A stretch of DNA of 64,000 nt. It comes from Hydnum rufescens UP504. Taxonomy: Eukaryota > Basidiomycota > Agaricomycetes > Cantharellales > Hydnaceae. Within the stretch, counting starts at the first letter, position 1, and each line of letters begins with the position of its first letter. The notes below the pieces were generated by a model. The model saw only the letters and a list, made by a program, of their open reading frames with translations, did not search any database and had not been told where the DNA came from. A program made the translations under genes and the position numbers. The stretch is taken from positions 343,368 through 407,367 of the forward strand of contig MU128912.1 in assembly GCA_014904985.1 (NCBI GenBank). The letters are read 5' to 3'. Shown here piece by piece: positions 22,541 through 35,800 of the stretch.

Positions 22541-23536
22541 ATGACCCGCGTAACGAGCATCGTCGCTCGCAAACGACAATATGTTGTGGATGCGGCACCA
22601 GGAGAGCCATCAATTGCAAGCACTCCCTCGAATTTTTCCTCCGCCGATCCTGTAAAACGCGCTAAAGTTCGACGACGGATAGAAGATGCGAAGGATATTG
22701 TACTCGAGCGAACATATCGGAAGAAGAATGATTCACAGGTGCGGGCCAAGCGTCCTCAAGGTACGTTGTCACTCTATCTCTTTCGTTCGTTCGTTGCTCT
22801 CAAAAGCAGGACTCGGTCAGATAAGGCAGCTTCCACGGAGCAGCGTCGAATCCGCCGCATTGAGGAGCGAAATGCAGGTACGACATGTTTTGCATGTCGG
22901 CAGTCTGGTCATAGTGCTCGTGATTGTCCGAATGCCGTGTCAGTCGCAGAAGGGAAGAATGTAGTGGGGATGTGTTATAGGTAGGTGTGGTTATTTTACT
23001 AACATCGCTATTCGTTCTCCATTGTGATGACATGGAAATTGCTCTTTGAATCAGATGTGGTTCCGAGCGTCATAATTTATCTCGATGTAAGAAGAAGGCA
23101 GATCCAGCGAACCCTATGCCTTTCGCGTCGTGCTTTGTCTGCTCTGGGAAAGGCCATTTATCTGGCTCATGTCCGAATAATGCCAAAGGGCTCTACCCAG
23201 ATGGAGGGTGCTGCAAGTTGTGCGGTAATAATGACCACCTAGCCAAGCATTGTGCGATTCGTACTGTTGGTAGGTTCCGAATGATCCTTGGGGCAAAATG
23301 AACAGCTCCTAATGACATTATTTTCAGCGGTAAATTCGAGTGCGTTTTTGGGGATAACCCAAATAGGGAAGGACGCGGGTGCAGATGAGGATGATTTCCA
23401 CATCTTGAAGAGGAGGACGAACGAGATTGCCACAGAAGAGAAACAATCAGTAGAAACACCAATTCCGTCATCGTCTTCTTTGCGATCTCAGGTTCCTCGG
23501 GTTGGTATTAGGAAGCCGAAGGTCGTCTATTTCTGA
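22541..23536 (+). CDS. ZCCHC9-like zinc-knuckle protein
   Basis: A nucleolar RNA-binding type protein with four CCHC knuckles, the layout of ZCCHC9. Knuckles in order: CFACRQSGHSARDC, CYRCGSERHNLSRC, CFVCSGKGHLSGSC and CKLCGNNDHLAKHC. The basic N-terminus (MTRVTSIVARKRQ, ATG at 22541) and the acidic C-terminus (DEDDFHILKRR) fit. Introns at about 22983-23055 and 23272-23328 splice in frame, and TGA is at 23534-23536. One oddity: the interval 22761-22809 looks exactly like an intron (GTACGT...GCAG) but is 49 nt, and removing it moves the downstream exon out of the obviously correct frame. Either the real splice differs or one base is lost or gained nearby. The role in ribosome biogenesis is by family. 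Confidence 0.85.
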
Positions 23537-25779
23537 ACGTGATCAACATGTTGGGGGACGGCGAGGGGATAACCCTTGGAGAATCTGGTTCCTCGGCATG
23601 ATCAAGTGAAGGGTGTCAATCCCCGACTCACCATTTATGATGGTGCTATGCTCTGCATTTCCTCCTCGTGCCCGATGGAACACTGGCGACCTCTAGATAT
23701 GGAAGAATAAGGGCCAAGAACTCCTAGAGCGATAGTATAGGATGGACGATAGGAAGTAGCGTCGCTCGCATTCTACCATGCCCATTATGATCAATCTCCT
23801 TGTGGGGTAAGGTCTGGGTTTCCATTGGCCCTGTTCCACGTCCTCTTTCTTGGTCTTGTTTCGTTCGCTTTGGGTGGATAATCCTATTTGACTGCTTGTT
23901 GCACTCCAATTCGGGCTGAGGTCCCCAACGTGGAGGCGGAAGCCATAATATTTGATGAACCTCATCCTTCAGGAACATTGGCAACCACTCAGACCGTGTC
24001 GGAGCGACAGGAATTGGTATGAATCTCGGTATGGGATTGTTCAATCTGAACTCATTTGCTCAAGATGAGCTGCGGCTTCGTCATTAATGTATTTCTAGGG
24101 TCCAGACCGCCGCCCCATGGTGGTCTGTTCGCCTCCGGGCGCTTAGATTATATTATTTCTTCACGGCGAAAGTGTAAGAAGTGGGGTGCGGCTTCGAACC
24201 TCCCACCCCACCTACTTCTCCGCACCGACTTCCTACTTTATCGGCCACCCCTTGCCCCTTGCACTTGCACCTTTTCATAGGATGCCGGGAACCCACCATC
24301 ATCAAACATGACATCAATCGACCTGCTTTCAGCCCTTTCTTCATTGGAACAAAAACCCTTGGACCGAAAATGTCATCCACTGTGTTGCCTTGGTAGTCAT
24401 GCGGGACCGGTCCCGGTAATTTGTGTCTAATGTATGTGAACCCAGATTTCTCTTGACGGCAAAAGATGCCTGACCTAGATCTCGCCTCGGCAAACACATA
24501 TGTTACCCGTCTGTTCGTTTGGACCAATACTGGGGTGCTTGCACGGTACTTTAAATACCATAATGGGTTAAATGGAAATCCCGTATCGCATTTATCAGGC
24601 CGAGAGCATGTACGAGCGAGATATTCTTCTCGATATTCGATGGGTTCGATTTGGCAAGGGGGTTAGTGAGAAATAGGAGATAGTGGGTCGCCAAACAGGA
24701 TCTTCCTCTTTCTCACAGTACCTTGGACTCACCAAATTTGCAGTAAAGGAACCGTCGTCCTTTGGGCGGAGTTAGCGGCCTCGAGTCGGCTTCGTGATTT
24801 CAGTGGTTTATGCTCCTCCCGGGATTTTTTTGGGGGGACCGGTATGTGGAACGGCACCCTGGGACTTTGAGGGGTGGTGTCTTCACCGTCTAAAACAATG
24901 GTCCACCGGGAGCGTGGCCCAGTCCGGAGTTCCGGTCAGAAGCGTCAGTTTGGAGGGCAGTGTCCAGGGAAGTGTTTTCTTAAGATGTCAGGCAGTTTGC
25001 TTCAATGGGCAGTGGAATCTGCAATGCAGGCGGGTGCTCTAACGTCACCAGAGGAAGTACTACGTGCATATCCCCCAATCAGATAATCCGTACATTAGTT
25101 TGGCAAAGCGCAACCACAGTACCTTCCAAAAAATACGACCACGCTCATGCCACGCGGAAATTTCATTATTCTCCAGTGCTGGCCGCCAGCCGAAATGCCA
25201 GGGGTGCCGTCCCGGCAAACGCAACATTACAATGCCGAGGCATCTGTGTGCTCATTCACTACGCGAGAACGACACTCTAAATGGGGGGACGTAATTTTTC
25301 CTTTTCAGTCAAAAATGCTCTGTACAAGCGGCAATCGATCAGTGTGTTCGCCGCAAACATTCGGTCTGTCTATTGATCGCTTGGAGATGCAGATGGTGGC
25401 GGCAGAAAGATAGTAGTAAAGTTGGGTTATACCCTTTGTGTGTGCATACAGTAATCCTCATCGCTTCGCCCTATCCTCCGTCTCCGGAGAGTGTCATCAC
25501 TACCGGAGATGAGTATAACCAAAGATCATTTTCACATTGATTTCTGTGCTGGCCGTGGATGATCATCGAGAAGCAGCAAGATCGATCAGTATTTCCTCGC
25601 TCAAACTATCCAGGAGAATCGAGATTTGCACATTGCGTCTTGTTGGTAATTTGGGGGGGCACAAGGGCACGAAAGAGTGCGGAGTTTGTGAAGGACATAC
25701 AGGAAACCGCGGAGTAGGGGAAACGAGCTAGCACAAGACAACAAAAAATGGACGTAAGAGGGTCTTATGTGATTTTCGC
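23537..25779. other. 2.2-kb region without a recognisable gene
   Basis: Several open frames of 60-120 codons overlap on both strands (for example minus 24153-24527, plus 24794-25042 and 25147-25413), none with a domain or convincing splice pattern. CpG content is normal here, unlike the region right of 27,000. A tRNA-like hint near 24,180-24,290 did not hold up. Confidence 0.5.
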
Positions 25780-26744
25780 TTAGAGAGTGTTCAAAACGTT
25801 GTCGGCGGCGGTGACGGTGACTTGACCGGGATCCTCCTCGACGAACACTTTCTCCACTTTTCCGGAGTCTGCGATGAGCGCGAAACGATGCGAGCGATGA
25901 CCGCCTAGGACTGGTGTTACTGTATGACGTCATATGTTGAGAGTGGATGCGCAGATTATGAGGTCCAATCGTTAGTGTTTTGTATGGGGTATAAGGAGTT
26001 AGGGAGGCGCACCATCGATGACGAGGCCCAGGGCGCTGACGAACGCAGCCCGATCATCAGAGATGAAGTGAACGTCCGTGGCGTTGTCTCCGGCGAGCTG
26101 GATAGATGGAATCATTGGGGAACGAGCGATAGATCCGTAAAATACACAAACCTTGGCCTTCCAAGCTTTCACCACAAAGGCGTCGTTCACGGTGATGACA
26201 TAGATTCCCGCGATCCCTGCGAGGGTGAGAAGTGAGCGACATGTTTAACCTGACACTCATGGGCCCCAGTGTGCGTGTAATTCTCGATATATGACACTAT
26301 AGAGGGTGGAAGGCTAGTAAAATTGTGTACACACCTTTGGCTTGGAACTGTCAGCATGCGATGGACATGAGTCAGTATATTTTGTTGTAGGACAACAACT
26401 CCTCGATCGTTTGTAGCTTGGAGTTGGGACGCAGAGCCTCACTTTTTCAAAGTTCTCCAAGTATCCTGGGACTTGCGACGAGCATGCGGGGGTGAATGCA
26501 CCGGGAACGCCAACCTGAGAATCAAACAAGCAAAACAGATATCAGCGACCCATGGATCATATAAAATCTTTCCATCCCCCTCATCGACATTCAAAAAGGA
26601 AAGAGCGAAAAAGATGAACAACCAACGTACGATGATGATCTTTCCTTGGAGATCGTGGATGGACGTGGATCCGAGCGGATTGTCTTCTTTCACAGGGATA
26701 TTGGGGAGGTTATCCCCTGGCTTGACAACGGCAACAGAGGACAT
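25780..26744 (-). CDS. Peroxiredoxin, Prx5/AHP1 type
   Basis: Reduces peroxides through an active-site cysteine. The start MSSVAVVKPGDNLPNIPV (ATG at 26744) is followed by the hallmark GVPGAFTPACSSQVPGY, with the peroxidatic Cys in FTPACS. Then come GIYVITVNDAFVVKAW, VHFISDDRAAFVSALG, GGHRSHRFALIADSG and VEEDPGQVTVTAADNVLNTL. Five introns splice in frame; the last (about 25925-26003) begins with GTGCGC. TAA is at 25780-25782. The length (about 170 aa) is typical and no targeting peptide is obvious, so it is probably cytosolic or peroxisomal. It is the last ordinary gene before the CpG-poor domain. Confidence 0.92.
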
Positions 26745-27199
26745 TCTTTATTTACTACTTTGTGACTGAGAGGTGTTGTTTCTGGAGAGTGATGGTGGTG
26801 GAAGAGAGCAAGTCTGATCAATATTGTTGCTTATAACTACTTTGTGACGTAATTATTGCTTGTGACGCACCCGAGTTCCACCAAATGTTTGGAAGGAACA
26901 CATCTTTACCGAGAGCTATAATAAATTCCCGCTGCCTAGTAGTGGGTCTTGTGAGCCCAGATTCCCGAGTTTGCTACAAAATAGACGGGACCTCTGAGAA
27001 AAGTGTGCATCCACCCAGCCCACAGGTTCATCTCAGCACTTCAGACTTTGATGCACTTCAAATGAGCCTTGCTACTTGGGCAGGAAATGGAAATGTCTAT
27101 GGTGCTGGGCTCTTGTAGACACAAGAATACTCATATGTCCATATCACTCCATTCCTATCATAATACATCACTGTTATCATCATTAATAGTGTTCTAAGT

Positions 27200-27449
27200 T
27201 TTAAACATGAGTGTTAAGTTTCTAGTGAGGTCTAAGGATCTGCCCTTCAAAAGCACAAGTTCCCCAAGTTGGGCCAAGGCAGCCACAAATGGGCCCAAGT
27301 TGGGCACAGTTGGGCCCAAAGACTGTAAGCCACCAGGTATCAAAGACCCTGAGTTGGACCCAATTATGTTCCATATTGCTTGGGACCTAGTTAGGTATTA
27401 AAAATGCCTCATTTTTTGACCTAAGGTAGGTGTCATAACTGGCTGACCA
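27200..27449. other. Short GGGCCCAA-type repeats
   Basis: The stretch contains repeated TTGGGCC/GGGCCCAA words (about 27,270-27,320) inside a 64-codon plus-strand frame that I do not believe is coding. It lies next to the hAT relic and may be part of the same decayed element. Confidence 0.35.
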
Positions 27450-27770
27450 AGGTGACCATGAAGGCATACATCACCATTACTGCACATGTTATTATGGATG
27501 AATGGGAACTTGTCTCAGAGCTAATCTCATTCTCAGAACTCCCCAGATTGCACTCAGGTGCAAACATGGCTGCCCACCTCTTTGATGTCATGAAACAAAT
27601 CATCACCCCTGAAAAGGTATGGATTGTTCATCTAACATACTAGCTGCTCTGAGAGCTTACCACTTTATTATTTGAGCTCAGCCATATCACATCTGATAAT
27701 GCTATTGAGAGAGAGGCTATGGTGGCAACTGAAAAGAGTCTACAAGCGGAAAACTACTTGATGTAAATAC
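27450..27770 (+). mobile_element. hAT-family transposase relic
   Basis: The plus strand reads MKAYITITAHVIMDEW, then ELISFSELPRLHSGANMA and HLFDVMKQI. This is the conserved hAT transposase block in which a target-hydrophobic strand is followed by HxGxN. After an interval with stops or an intron-like GTATGG, it continues as ELSHITSDNAIE, matching the family T-D-N-A-S catalytic segment. No terminal inverted repeats or complete open frame are visible, and stops interrupt it. This is a short inactive relic inside the CpG-poor domain. Assignment to hAT is by motif order only. Confidence 0.6.
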
Positions 27771-27929
27771 ATGTAAACAGTCTCCTCTCAACACCCTCCC
27801 TCAATCCAATATGTGAACAGAGTGGATATGTGGATTGGAACCTAGAATACATGAGGAGATCTGGAAAATTCCAACTTGTCAGTATCCACAGTTGCGATCC
27901 TGGCAGACATTGCAGATGGGGACTTGTAC

Positions 27930-28300
27930 TCACACAGGGCAGTAGTGAGGTTTTCCATTGCTGTGGCCAAGCTGGTGGCAGTTGCAGCATTCAATAGTTT
28001 CCATATTAAATTTTGAACAGGTGGCATATGCAGAGGTGGATGGTTCAGGTTTGGGCTCTCTGACTTGGGACTCCTGGTCCACTAGTGCCTGGATTATGGC
28101 ATCGATGCTGTGCTTGTCATCATTGAGAGCTGCCAATTGGACAATTACCGCATCATAGTGGTCACTGACACCCCATGTGAGCATGATGAATATCTCATTG
28201 GCCTGTAATGTCACATCAAGGTCCGAGAGGACACTGGCTTGGGAACAGACAGCTGTGCACCAATCTCACATTGATTGAAGTGGGGCTTTAGACATGTTGT
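27930..28300 (-). mobile_element. Copia-type Gag relic with zinc knuckle
   Basis: The minus-strand frame reads IFIMLTWGVSDHYDAVIVQL, then SIDAIIQALVDQESQVRE, then CCNCHQLGHSNGK. This order (the UBN2-type Gag helix with a 'xxLPxxYdxxvxxL' block, a helix, then a CCHC knuckle) is that of Ty1/copia Gag. The knuckle is imperfect: the last Cys is three residues too far. Integrase or reverse-transcriptase domains were not found nearby, so this is a fragment. It lies in the CpG-poor domain. Confidence 0.6.
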
Positions 28301-28530
28301 ATAGATGGTGGAGTTCTGTCACATGTGCTATAGAAGAAGGGTTGGGAGCTCTGATGACTGTCAAATCAAAATCTGGTTCAGCCAGTGTGTAGATGGGAGA
28401 CTGTATTTCTGTTGTTATTCATTGGGTTGGTTTGCTTCAATGGTTGATCACACTCTGCAAGATGTGTATGGTGTTCAGTGGTGAATAGGAAGGGATATGG
28501 ACTAGCTGTAGTCAATGATGTATCATCTGG

Positions 28531-28625
28531 GATGCTTGTAGAAAGGCTTATACATCTGTGATGCTTGTAGGAAGGCTTATACATTGTGTAGGATGCTTAT
28601 GGAAAGGCTTATATGTTGTTTGTGT
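28531..28625. repeat. Three tandem ~30-bp repeats
   Basis: Units beginning at 28,531, 28,560 and 28,592 share GATGCTTGTAGAAAGGCTTA with small differences and are followed by ATACAT or ATATGT. They may be part of a decayed long terminal repeat of the copia relic. Confidence 0.7.
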
Positions 28626-29879
28626 TGTGTTGGTTCATTTACTGATATTTGTGTATTCTTGTTTACATTCTCCTGGTCAAAATGTGGATATCTGTAGGTT
28701 ATAGACTGGTCAGTGCTTGGTTAGTCTTGTTAGTGTGTTTCTTTCTTCTTTCTTCAAAACCTGATACATATTTCATTATGCTTATTTTTCCTTGGATGTC
28801 CAGCAACTCTAACCTTAGGTCCTGCAACTATCCTTGGCTTTAGTGATTCATGTAGAGGGCTACCAGTGGCTTTGTCTCAACAACCTTGAAGATGACTTAG
28901 CTCATGCATAATTGGCGATAGGTGGGACTTACTATTTACATTAACCAAAGCAGTACCAGGAGACAGACCAGTTACTAATGGACCAATGAAGGCAAATTTT
29001 TCACAAGCACTGTGGAAGATAAAAGCACAGAAAATGTGAAATCCCACTTATCCCAGCCTATGGAAGGATCACATGACCAATTATCTGGCCGAAGCATATT
29101 TTTATTTGACAGTCATTGGAGCTCCCAATCCCTCTTTCATAGCACATGGTGACTTGTCATGCAGGGATAATATAAGAGTGATAACACAGATATGCTGTTG
29201 TTGCTAAAAGTTCAATAGTATATCTTGACTCTCAAGCCTCCAGAATAACATAGACCAATTAGCAATAAAAAGTTTTAAAGTATCTAGACCTCTCAAAGCC
29301 TGAAGCCTAGGAACAATTCAGAGGAATTGGCTGCTCTGTTTTTCCCCAAAGTGGACCACCTTCTTGTCCACAGTTCTTTGCAGTTTGCTTGCTCCAGACC
29401 CCCCAGAGACTCCAGACTTGGCCAGTGACCTTCCTGATGAGCATATTGCTTGTTTGGATACATGGATTCTGCACATGATACCTACAATGGTGTGTAGTCA
29501 TCAAGAATCCCTGCAAGTCTCTCTGCCACATCATATGAGCCTAGTCCATGCAAACCCCCATAACCCATCAAGTCCCTCTCAATGTGAGCCTGGAGCAAAT
29601 GAGAGATAGGCACTGTTTCAAGTGCATTGAATGGGTGTGCATTTGTCCCAGATCGAATCCAAAGGATGACCACTAGTTTAACAACCCAAAATCAGCAATC
29701 TCCTCTGCAGTTAGAATTAGTCTCAACACTGACAAGAAATAAACACCAGATATTGAATATTGATGTGTGATGGGTTAGGCAGGTGAGGCTGGGATGACTG
29801 CTTGAACATCATAGGGGGGAAATCAACAAAAAGGGAAACTAACCAACAGTTTGAGGAAGGGCACACAGGCCTTGATCCC
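28626..29879. other. CpG-poor region without a recognisable gene
   Basis: About 1.25 kb between the transposon relics and the 3' end of the microexon gene. Small open frames (for example 29307-29673, both strands) show no domain. It probably includes the 3' untranslated part of the microexon gene and more decayed transposon DNA. Confidence 0.45.
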
Positions 29880-32800
29880 CTAAATATTTGAGCACCTAAT
29901 GAAACTTAGATGAGACAGGGACATGGTTGGAGGTGAGGTTTGACAATATTTACCAAATAGAGTGAGGACACAGGGAGACAATGAGACTGCAATTATACTG
30001 AATCATTTAGGTGTGTCAATGAGATGTGACTTACAATGTCCTGGAGGAAATCCAATTCAAGGATCATAGTCAAAAGATAACATAGGATTACATTGTATAG
30101 ATCCATGCACTCACAAGCTGTATTGTCAAGGTCAGTGAAATTGGCAAGAGGCAGAAACATACACAGAATGGTAAGAGAGGAAACTTACAACCTATGAGAT
30201 GGGCATTGTGAAATACAAGATTAGCTAGAGATCATGAATCAAAGAGTGCAAGATGGAGACTGACACTCTATGGTGGAAAAGCATCAAGTAGGACATCAAC
30301 AAGCAATGGTGCACCAAATCCTAGGACATCTCAACTCACAGGCTGGATTATCAATGGCATCAAAGTGGAAATAAGCAAGGGATGATGCATTGAATCCAAT
30401 ACATTTGACTTACTGTCTACACAGTCAATGAAATCAAAAGGAGAATGAAGGAAGAGGATACATCAAATTCTAAGAGATCAGAACTTACAACCTAAGTGGT
30501 CAATGCCACCAGAAGATGAATCAGCAAGGGACAATCCATGGAATTCTGAGACATCAAGCCTTACACCCTATGTGGGAAATGGCACCAAAAGACAGGTGAA
30601 CAAGGGATGAATACATCATATGCTAGGACATCCAGACTCACAAGCTATGTTGTTAATGCCATCAAGAACTGAATCAACAAGTGACAGTCCATTAAATTCC
30701 AACACACTGAGACTTACATCCTACATTGTCAACAACACCAAAAGATTAATCAGCACAGGACAATGCATGGGATTCTAAGACTTCCAAACTTACAACCTAT
30801 GTTGTCAATGCCACCAAAAGACAAATCAGTAAGTAACAATGTATGCAATGAGCTCTACAATAGCCTGACTTACATGCTGTGTTGTCAATGCCATGAAGAG
30901 ATCAGTCAGCAAGGGACAGCCACTTGAATACTGAGCATCCAGACTTACATGCTATGTTGTCAATGCCACCAAAAAGGAATCAGCAATAGACAAAGCATTT
31001 CACACCAAGAAATGCAGCCTTACATGCTATGGTTTCAATGCCATCAAAAGATGAATTAGCATGAGACAATGCACTGATTTCCAAGACATCCAGACTCACA
31101 CTCTGCATTGGCAATTCCACCAAAAGATGATCACCAAGGGACAATTCATTGAATTGTAAGACATCCAGACTTACATTCTACACCACCAATGCCACCAGAA
31201 GATGAATTATCAAAGGACAGTCTAGTGAACTGTAAATCATCCAGACTTACAGTCTACATTGTCAATGGCATCAAAAGATGAATCAGCAAGGGCCAGTGCA
31301 CTGAATTCCAAGACATCCAGACTTACCCTCTACATTGTCAATACCATTAAAAGATTAATCAACATGAGAAAATCCACTGAATTCTAAGACATCCAGACTT
31401 ACTCGCTATGTTTCAATGCCACCATGAGATTAATCAGCAAAGGACAATTCATCAAATTCTAAGACACCCAGACTTACAAGCTATGTGGTCAATTCCACCA
31501 ATAATGAATCAGCCAGAGACAATCTACTGAATCCAAAGATACCCAGACATACACCCTAATTGCCAATGCCATGAAAAACTTAATCAGCAAGGGGCAATGT
31601 ATTGAAGTCCACATCCAGACTGACAAGCTATGTTGTGAATGCCACCAAAAGATGAATCAGTGAGTGATAGCCCATTTAATTCTAACACACCAAGACTCAC
31701 ATACTATGTTTTCAATGTGACCAAAAGATGTGTCAGCAAGGGATGATGCATGGAACCCTAAGACATCCAGACTTACACCCTATTTTTTCAATCCCATTAG
31801 ACAATAAATCAGCAAGGGACAATCTACTGAATCCTCAGACATCCAGACTGACATCCTATGTTTTCAATACCACCAAAAGATGAATCAGTAAGCGAAAATG
31901 CATTGGATTGTAAGACATCCAGGCATACATGCTATGTTGTCAATGCACCAAAAGATGAATCAGCAAGCAGCAATGCATTGAAAATTCTAAGACATACAGA
32001 CTTACATACTATGTTGTGAATACCACCAACAGATGGATCAGCAAGGGACAATCCATTGAATCCTAAGACATCCAGACTTACATGCTAGGTTGTCAATGCC
32101 ACCAACAGATGAATCAGCAAGGGACAACACATTGAATTTTAAGACACCAAGACTTACATGCTAGGTTGTCAATGCCACCAACAGATGAATCAGCAAGGGA
32201 GAATCCCTTGACTTCTAAAACATCCAGACTTACAATCTATATTTGTCAATGACACCAAGGGAGGACTCAGCAAGGGACTCCATATTCTATGACAACCAGA
32301 CTTACATGCTATGTTGTCCATGCCAACAAGAGATGAATCAACAAGGGACAATCTATTGGATTGTAAGACATCCAGACTTACAACCTATGTGGTCAATGTC
32401 ACCAAAAGATAAATCATCAAGGGACAATCCATTGAATTTTGAGATACCCAGACTTACATACTACATTGTGAATGCCACCAAAAGATGAATCAGCAAAAGA
32501 CAATGTATTGAATTCTATGGCATCCAGACTTACACCCTATGTTGTCAATGCCACCAAACAATGAATCAGCAAGAGACAATGCATTGATTTCTATGACATC
32601 CAGACTTACAACCTATGAGGTCAATGGCATCAAAAGATGGATCAGCAAGGGACAAGGTAATGAATTCCAAGATCTCCAGACTCACTCCCTAAGTGGTCAA
32701 TGCCACCAAAACATGAATCAGCAAGAGACCATTCATGGAATTTTAAGACATCCAAACTAACAACCTATGTTATCCCACCAAACAATGAATCAGCATGGAA

Positions 32801-35800
32801 CAATAACTTGAGCTTAAAGACATCCAGACTTACATCCTATGTTGTTAATGCCACCAAAACATGAATCAGCAAGGGATAGTGCATTTAATTCTAAGACATC
32901 CAGACTTACATCCTATGTTGTCATTGCCACCAAATGATGAATCAGCAAGGGTCAATTCATTGACTTGCAAGAGACTCCAGACATACAACCTATGGTGTCA
33001 GAGCCACCAAAGAATGAATCAGCACAATGCATTGAGTCCTAAGCCATCCAGACTTACATACTATGTTGTCAATGCCACCCAAAGAGGGATCAGCAAGAGA
33101 CACTCCACTGAACTCTAAGACACCCAGACTTACAAACTATGTTGCCAATGCCACCAAAGATGAATCAGCGAAGGATAGTGCATTGAATGTGAAGAAACCA
33201 AGACTTACTTTCTGTGTTGTCAATGGCATGAGAAGATAAATCAGCAAGGGATAATCCATTGAATCCTAAGATATTCAGACTTACATGCTTTGTTGTCAAT
33301 ACCACCAAATGGGGGATCAACAAGGGCCAATCCATTGAATTCTAAAACATCCAGACTTACATTCTATGTGGTCAATACCACCAAAAGATGGATCAGCAAG
33401 TCAAGAGATCCATTGAATTCTAAGACATCCAGACTTGCATGCTAGGTTGTCAATAGCACCAAAAGACAAGTTACCATGGGACAATCAAATGAGTTCTAAG
33501 ACAGTCAAACTCACAAGCTGGGTTGTCAATGCCACCAAATGATGAATCAGCAAGGGACAATGCACATTGAGCTCTAAGACATCCAGACTTGCATTCTATG
33601 TCATCAATGCCACCAGATGATGAATCAGCAAGGGGAAATCTATCAAATTTGAAGACATCCACACTTACATACTATGTTGTCAACCACCAAATCATGAATA
33701 AGCAAGGGACAATCCATTGAATTCTAAGACATCCAGACTCACACCCTATGTTGTCCAAGTCATGAAATGATGAATTAGTGAGGGACAATCCATTGAATTT
33801 TAAGACATCCAGACTTACACGCTAGGTTGTTAATGCCACCCAAAAATGAATCAGCATGAAACAATCCATTGAATTCTGAGACACCCAGACTTACAAACTA
33901 TTGTCAATACCACCAAATGATGAATCAGCCAGGGACAATGCATCCAATTCCCAAGCATCCAGACTTACATACTATGTTGTCAATGCCACCAAATAATGAA
34001 TCAGCCAGGGCCAATCCATGGAACTGTAAGCCCAGCCAGACTCACACCCTATGTTGTCAATGCCACCAAAAGGTCCATCAGCAAGGGAAAAACCATTGAA
34101 TTCTAAAATGTCCAGACTTACACCCTATTATGTTGTCAATGCCATCAAAAGATGAATTGGCAAGGGACAATGCATCAAATTTTAAGACATCCAGACTCAC
34201 ACCCTATGTTGTCCATACCACCACAGGATCAATCAACAAGGGACAGTGCATTGAATTCTAAGACCTCCAGACTTACATGCTATGTCAATGCCACCAAAAG
34301 ATGGATCAAAAAGGGAGGATGGATTGAATGCTAAAACCTCCAAACTTACAAGCTATGTTGTCAATGCCACCCAGGCATGAATCAGCAAGGGGCAATTCAT
34401 TGACTTCTAAGACAGCCAGACCCACAAACTATGTGGTCAATGCCATCAAAAGATGACTCAGCAAATGACATGCATTAAATTTTAAGACATCCAGACTTAC
34501 ATGCTATATTGCCAATGCCATAGAATCAGCATGTGACAATCCATTGAGTTCTATGACATCCAGACTTACACGCTATGTTGTCAATACCATGGGAATATGA
34601 ATAAAGAAGTGAGAATCCATTGAATTATAAAACATCCAGACTTACCTGCTATGTTGTCAATGCCAGCCAAAGCTGAATCAGTATGACAATCTGTCAAATC
34701 TCAAGACATCCAGACTTACAGGCTATGTTGCCAATGCCATCCACAGGTGAATCAACAAGGGACAATCAACTGAATTCTAAGACATCTGGACTTACATGCT
34801 AGTTTGTCCATGCCACCAATAAATGAATCAGTGAGGGACAATCCATTGAATTCTCTAAGGCATTCAGACTTGCATGCTATGTTGTCAATGTCACCAAAAC
34901 CTGAATCAGCCAGGAGCAATGCCTTGAATTCTAAGACATCCAGACTTACAAGCTATGTTGTCCATGCCACCACAACATGAATCAGCAAGGGAAAAATGGA
35001 TTGAATTCTAAGATATCCAGACTTACATCCTATGTTGTCAATGTCCCCCAAAGATGCATCAGCATGGGCTAATATGTCAAATTCCAAGCTATCTGGACTT
35101 ACTCCCTATATTGCCCATGCCACCCAAAGATGTTTCAACTGGTAACCACTCTTCTGATGGTGGATAATGTGCACTTACATCCTATAGTATTCAGGTTGAT
35201 CAGTGCAGCACCTCAAAAATCCTAAGACATCCCATCTTACCCTCTATGTTATTAATACCAAGGATAAATCAGTCAGCACTAATGTATGGAATTCAAAGAT
35301 CCAGACCCACCCTCTTGGTTCCAGGGGCCATCACACTGAATCAGGCAGAAATCCTGCATCAATCAATATGGATCTGGACTTACATACTATGGTGTTCAGG
35401 CCACCCAAATGTATATCAACCCATGGCTACTCAATGGATGGTGCTGGATACAAACTCACCACCTTACATTGTCCATGTCACCAAACAATGTATCATTCAG
35501 TGACCACACATTCAATTGAAAGAGATTTCAACATACAGTCTACATTTGGGATGCCACCAGGCAATGTATTAGCCAACACCTATATATCAAAGGGTGGGGG
35601 ATGTACTCACTTCCTAGATTGTCAAGGAAACCAGATGATCAAACCCCTGCCTCAAATTATGAGAGCTCATGGGCTCACCAGCTACATTATTGATACCATT
35701 GGTGAGACCAGCACACACTGAGTTGACAGTGGCCAGACTTACCTGCTAGATTGTCCAGTTCATTCACAATGTATCAGCCAGTGATTGTGCATCAAAGTGG

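Noticed and set aside
24180..24290. tRNA-like sequence on the minus strand (GGTTCGAAGCC with GCACCCC)
   Set aside because: The B-box-like word is present, but the T-stem does not pair and no proper D-arm or anticodon arm can be folded.
32243..34334. Plus-strand open frames of 60-85 codons inside the array (for example 32,243-32,488 and 32,861-33,118)
   Set aside because: They arise because some repeat units happen to lack stops on the plus strand, differ in frame from unit to unit, and lack any conserved start or splice pattern.
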